The notes under the pieces: model-generated
The model's database searches: none
Seen by the model: the letters and a program-made list of their open reading frames with translations, nothing else
Told to the model about the DNA's origin: nothing
Shown here: positions 13,774 to 14,582 of the stretch, piece after piece
Layout: each line of letters begins with the position of its first letter
Position numbering within the stretch: the stretch's first letter is position 1
From: JAAELZ01 sp965209105
Lineage (GTDB): Bacteria > Pseudomonadota > Gammaproteobacteria > Arenicellales > Poriferihabitantaceae
Reading direction: 5' to 3'
NCBI GenBank assembly: GCA_965209105.1
Contig: CBDBQB010000024.1
Location: forward strand, 1-14,582
DNA: 14,582 bases
Position numbers and translations under genes: made by a program

Positions 13774-14582
13774 TTGTTAAACAGGCATCATCAAGCCCAT
13801 TTCGGGCGAGAAATACTTGGTCCGTTAATTGAGAGGTATTGCTTTAAGTTATGGTTAAGTGAAGGCTACTATGCAGAAAATAACTCTGCTGTAATGTTTC
13901 TTTCACGTGGAGGCCTAAGATTAAGGTACTACTACGATCTGTTTTTGTTGAAATACGGCATTTCAAGTAACCTGCTTCACAATGATTTATTTGTATCACG
14001 TATATCTATACATAAGGCAGCACTAATAAGCGCCCCAGAAACTAGTGCACAGTTAATTGCAAGTGAGTTCGAATGGTTATGTGTTTATGATGCTTTTTCA
14101 GCAATTTTTGGAAAGAATATTACTAAACAATGGACTGAATCTCTTACGATTGAACAAAACAGTCGATTTCTAGAAGAGCATATGACTAGCCAGCATATAT
14201 TAAATGTTATTTCTGGTGAAAATGATGTGAAGGGTATTTTGAATTTGGCATTAGCAAAGCATCAAAATTATTTTCAAACGCATGTGAAACAACAAACCTT
14301 TGGTCGTAAAAATCTATTGGCAGTGGATACAGGATGGAGCGGGTCAATTATAAAAAGCATGAAAACTATTTTGCCAAAGAAAAATATAATTGGTTGTTAT
14401 TATGGAAAATTCAGCTATGGGAAAGTTGTGACTGATGCATGGTATAACGATATTGTTGGTTTAGAGGCAGAGGGAATCCGGTATAGGTGGGATGTGCCTA
14501 CTACCGGAATTTTCCTTCATCGTCATTTACTAGAAGGGCTTTGTGAGGTCGAATGGCCAAGCGTCGTAGGTTATAAAAGAAA
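13774..14582 (+). CDS. Domain normally C-terminal to HAD in polysaccharide-locus proteins, 3' end cut
   Basis: An open frame of 269 codons running off the right edge. It has no ATG until codon 41, so TTG at 13774 is the best start; TGA at 13762 closes the frame upstream. It begins LLNRHHQAHFGREILGPLIERYCFKLWL, then AVMFLSRGGLRLRYYYDLFL (39-58), LFVSRISIHKAALIS (72-86), and LLAVDTGWSGSIIKSM (181-196) followed by GCYYGKF. From memory, these match the half found after the HAD fold in long COG5610-like proteins (GPLL.GF..WL, FL.RDG, SRRA..LP, VDIGW.GS). The HAD ORF 15 bp upstream is in a different frame. It may be a separately translated subunit or a remnant of a split gene. AGG at 13758-13760 is a poor, distant ribosome site. 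Confidence 0.7.
   Translation, partial: MLNRHHQAHFGREILGPLIERYCFKLWLSEGYYAENNSAVMFLSRGGLRLRYYYDLFLLKYGISSNLLHNDLFVSRISIHKAALISAPETSAQLIASEFEWLCVYDAFSAIFGKNITKQWTESLTIEQNSRFLEEHMTSQHILNVISGENDVKGILNLALAKHQNYFQTHVKQQTFGRKNLLAVDTGWSGSIIKSMKTILPKKNIIGCYYGKFSYGKVVTDAWYNDIVGLEAEGIRYRWDVPTTGIFLHRHLLEGLCEVEWPSVVGYKR

Noticed and set aside
13690..13780. A single frameshift splitting the HAD gene from its partner
   Set aside because: The stops at 13757 (HAD frame) and 13762 (partner frame) together block any one-base fix, so a simple sequencing error does not explain it.

Overview
The window looks like chromosome from a gammaproteobacterium. Two gene neighbourhoods point there: the order yoaA-tsaB, and ypjD transcribed away from ffh, both familiar from enteric and related genomes. 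The encoded CCA and long variable arm of a leuX-like tRNA-Leu(CAA) agree with this. The genus cannot be told from the sequence. Base composition is moderate up to about 10.5 kb and visibly AT-rich from about 10.64 kb to the right edge.

Layout. (1) 1-356, minus: 5' part of a gene for an exported protein, cut by the window edge. (2) 524-733: the right end of a dead IS3-family element, with the last codons of its transposase, lying directly against the start of the next gene. (3) 735-6102, plus: a radical SAM protein of the spore photoproduct lyase family; rmlC and rmlD (last two steps of dTDP-L-rhamnose synthesis); yoaA (XPD-like Fe-S DNA helicase); and tsaB (t6A tRNA modification). rmlC-rmlD-yoaA-tsaB are nearly contiguous and probably share a transcript. 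(4) 7914-6099, minus: a tight three-gene set of ypjD, a small lipoprotein and a small secreted protein with a C-terminal cysteine; it meets tsaB tail to tail with overlapping stop codons. (5) 8041-9420, plus: ffh, the SRP GTPase, with a readable promoter. (6) 9421-10485: a cysteine-rich small lipoprotein flanked by two copies of a short interspersed repeat, then a second secreted protein that is a paralogue of the one at 6099-6584. (7) 10541-10627, minus: tRNA-Leu(CAA). (8) 10.63 kb to the end: an AT-rich surface-polysaccharide block with a possible 58-residue ORF, a PAPS-type sulfotransferase, a family 2 glycosyltransferase, a HAD-fold protein, and an ORF running off the right edge that matches the half normally found downstream of such HAD domains in long polysaccharide-locus proteins.

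How the parts fit. rmlCD on the left and the sulfotransferase/glycosyltransferase/HAD block on the right both suggest cell-surface glycan synthesis, though rmlA and rmlB are not in the window. The centre is housekeeping (ffh, tsaB, yoaA, tRNA) interspersed with small exported proteins of unknown role. No defence system, CRISPR array, prophage or intact transposon was found. The less ordinary points are an SPL-family enzyme that appears to lack the family's hydrogen-donor cysteine, the paralogous C-terminal-cysteine proteins, the repeat-flanked lipoprotein gene, and the HAD protein with its domain partner in a separate reading frame starting at TTG.
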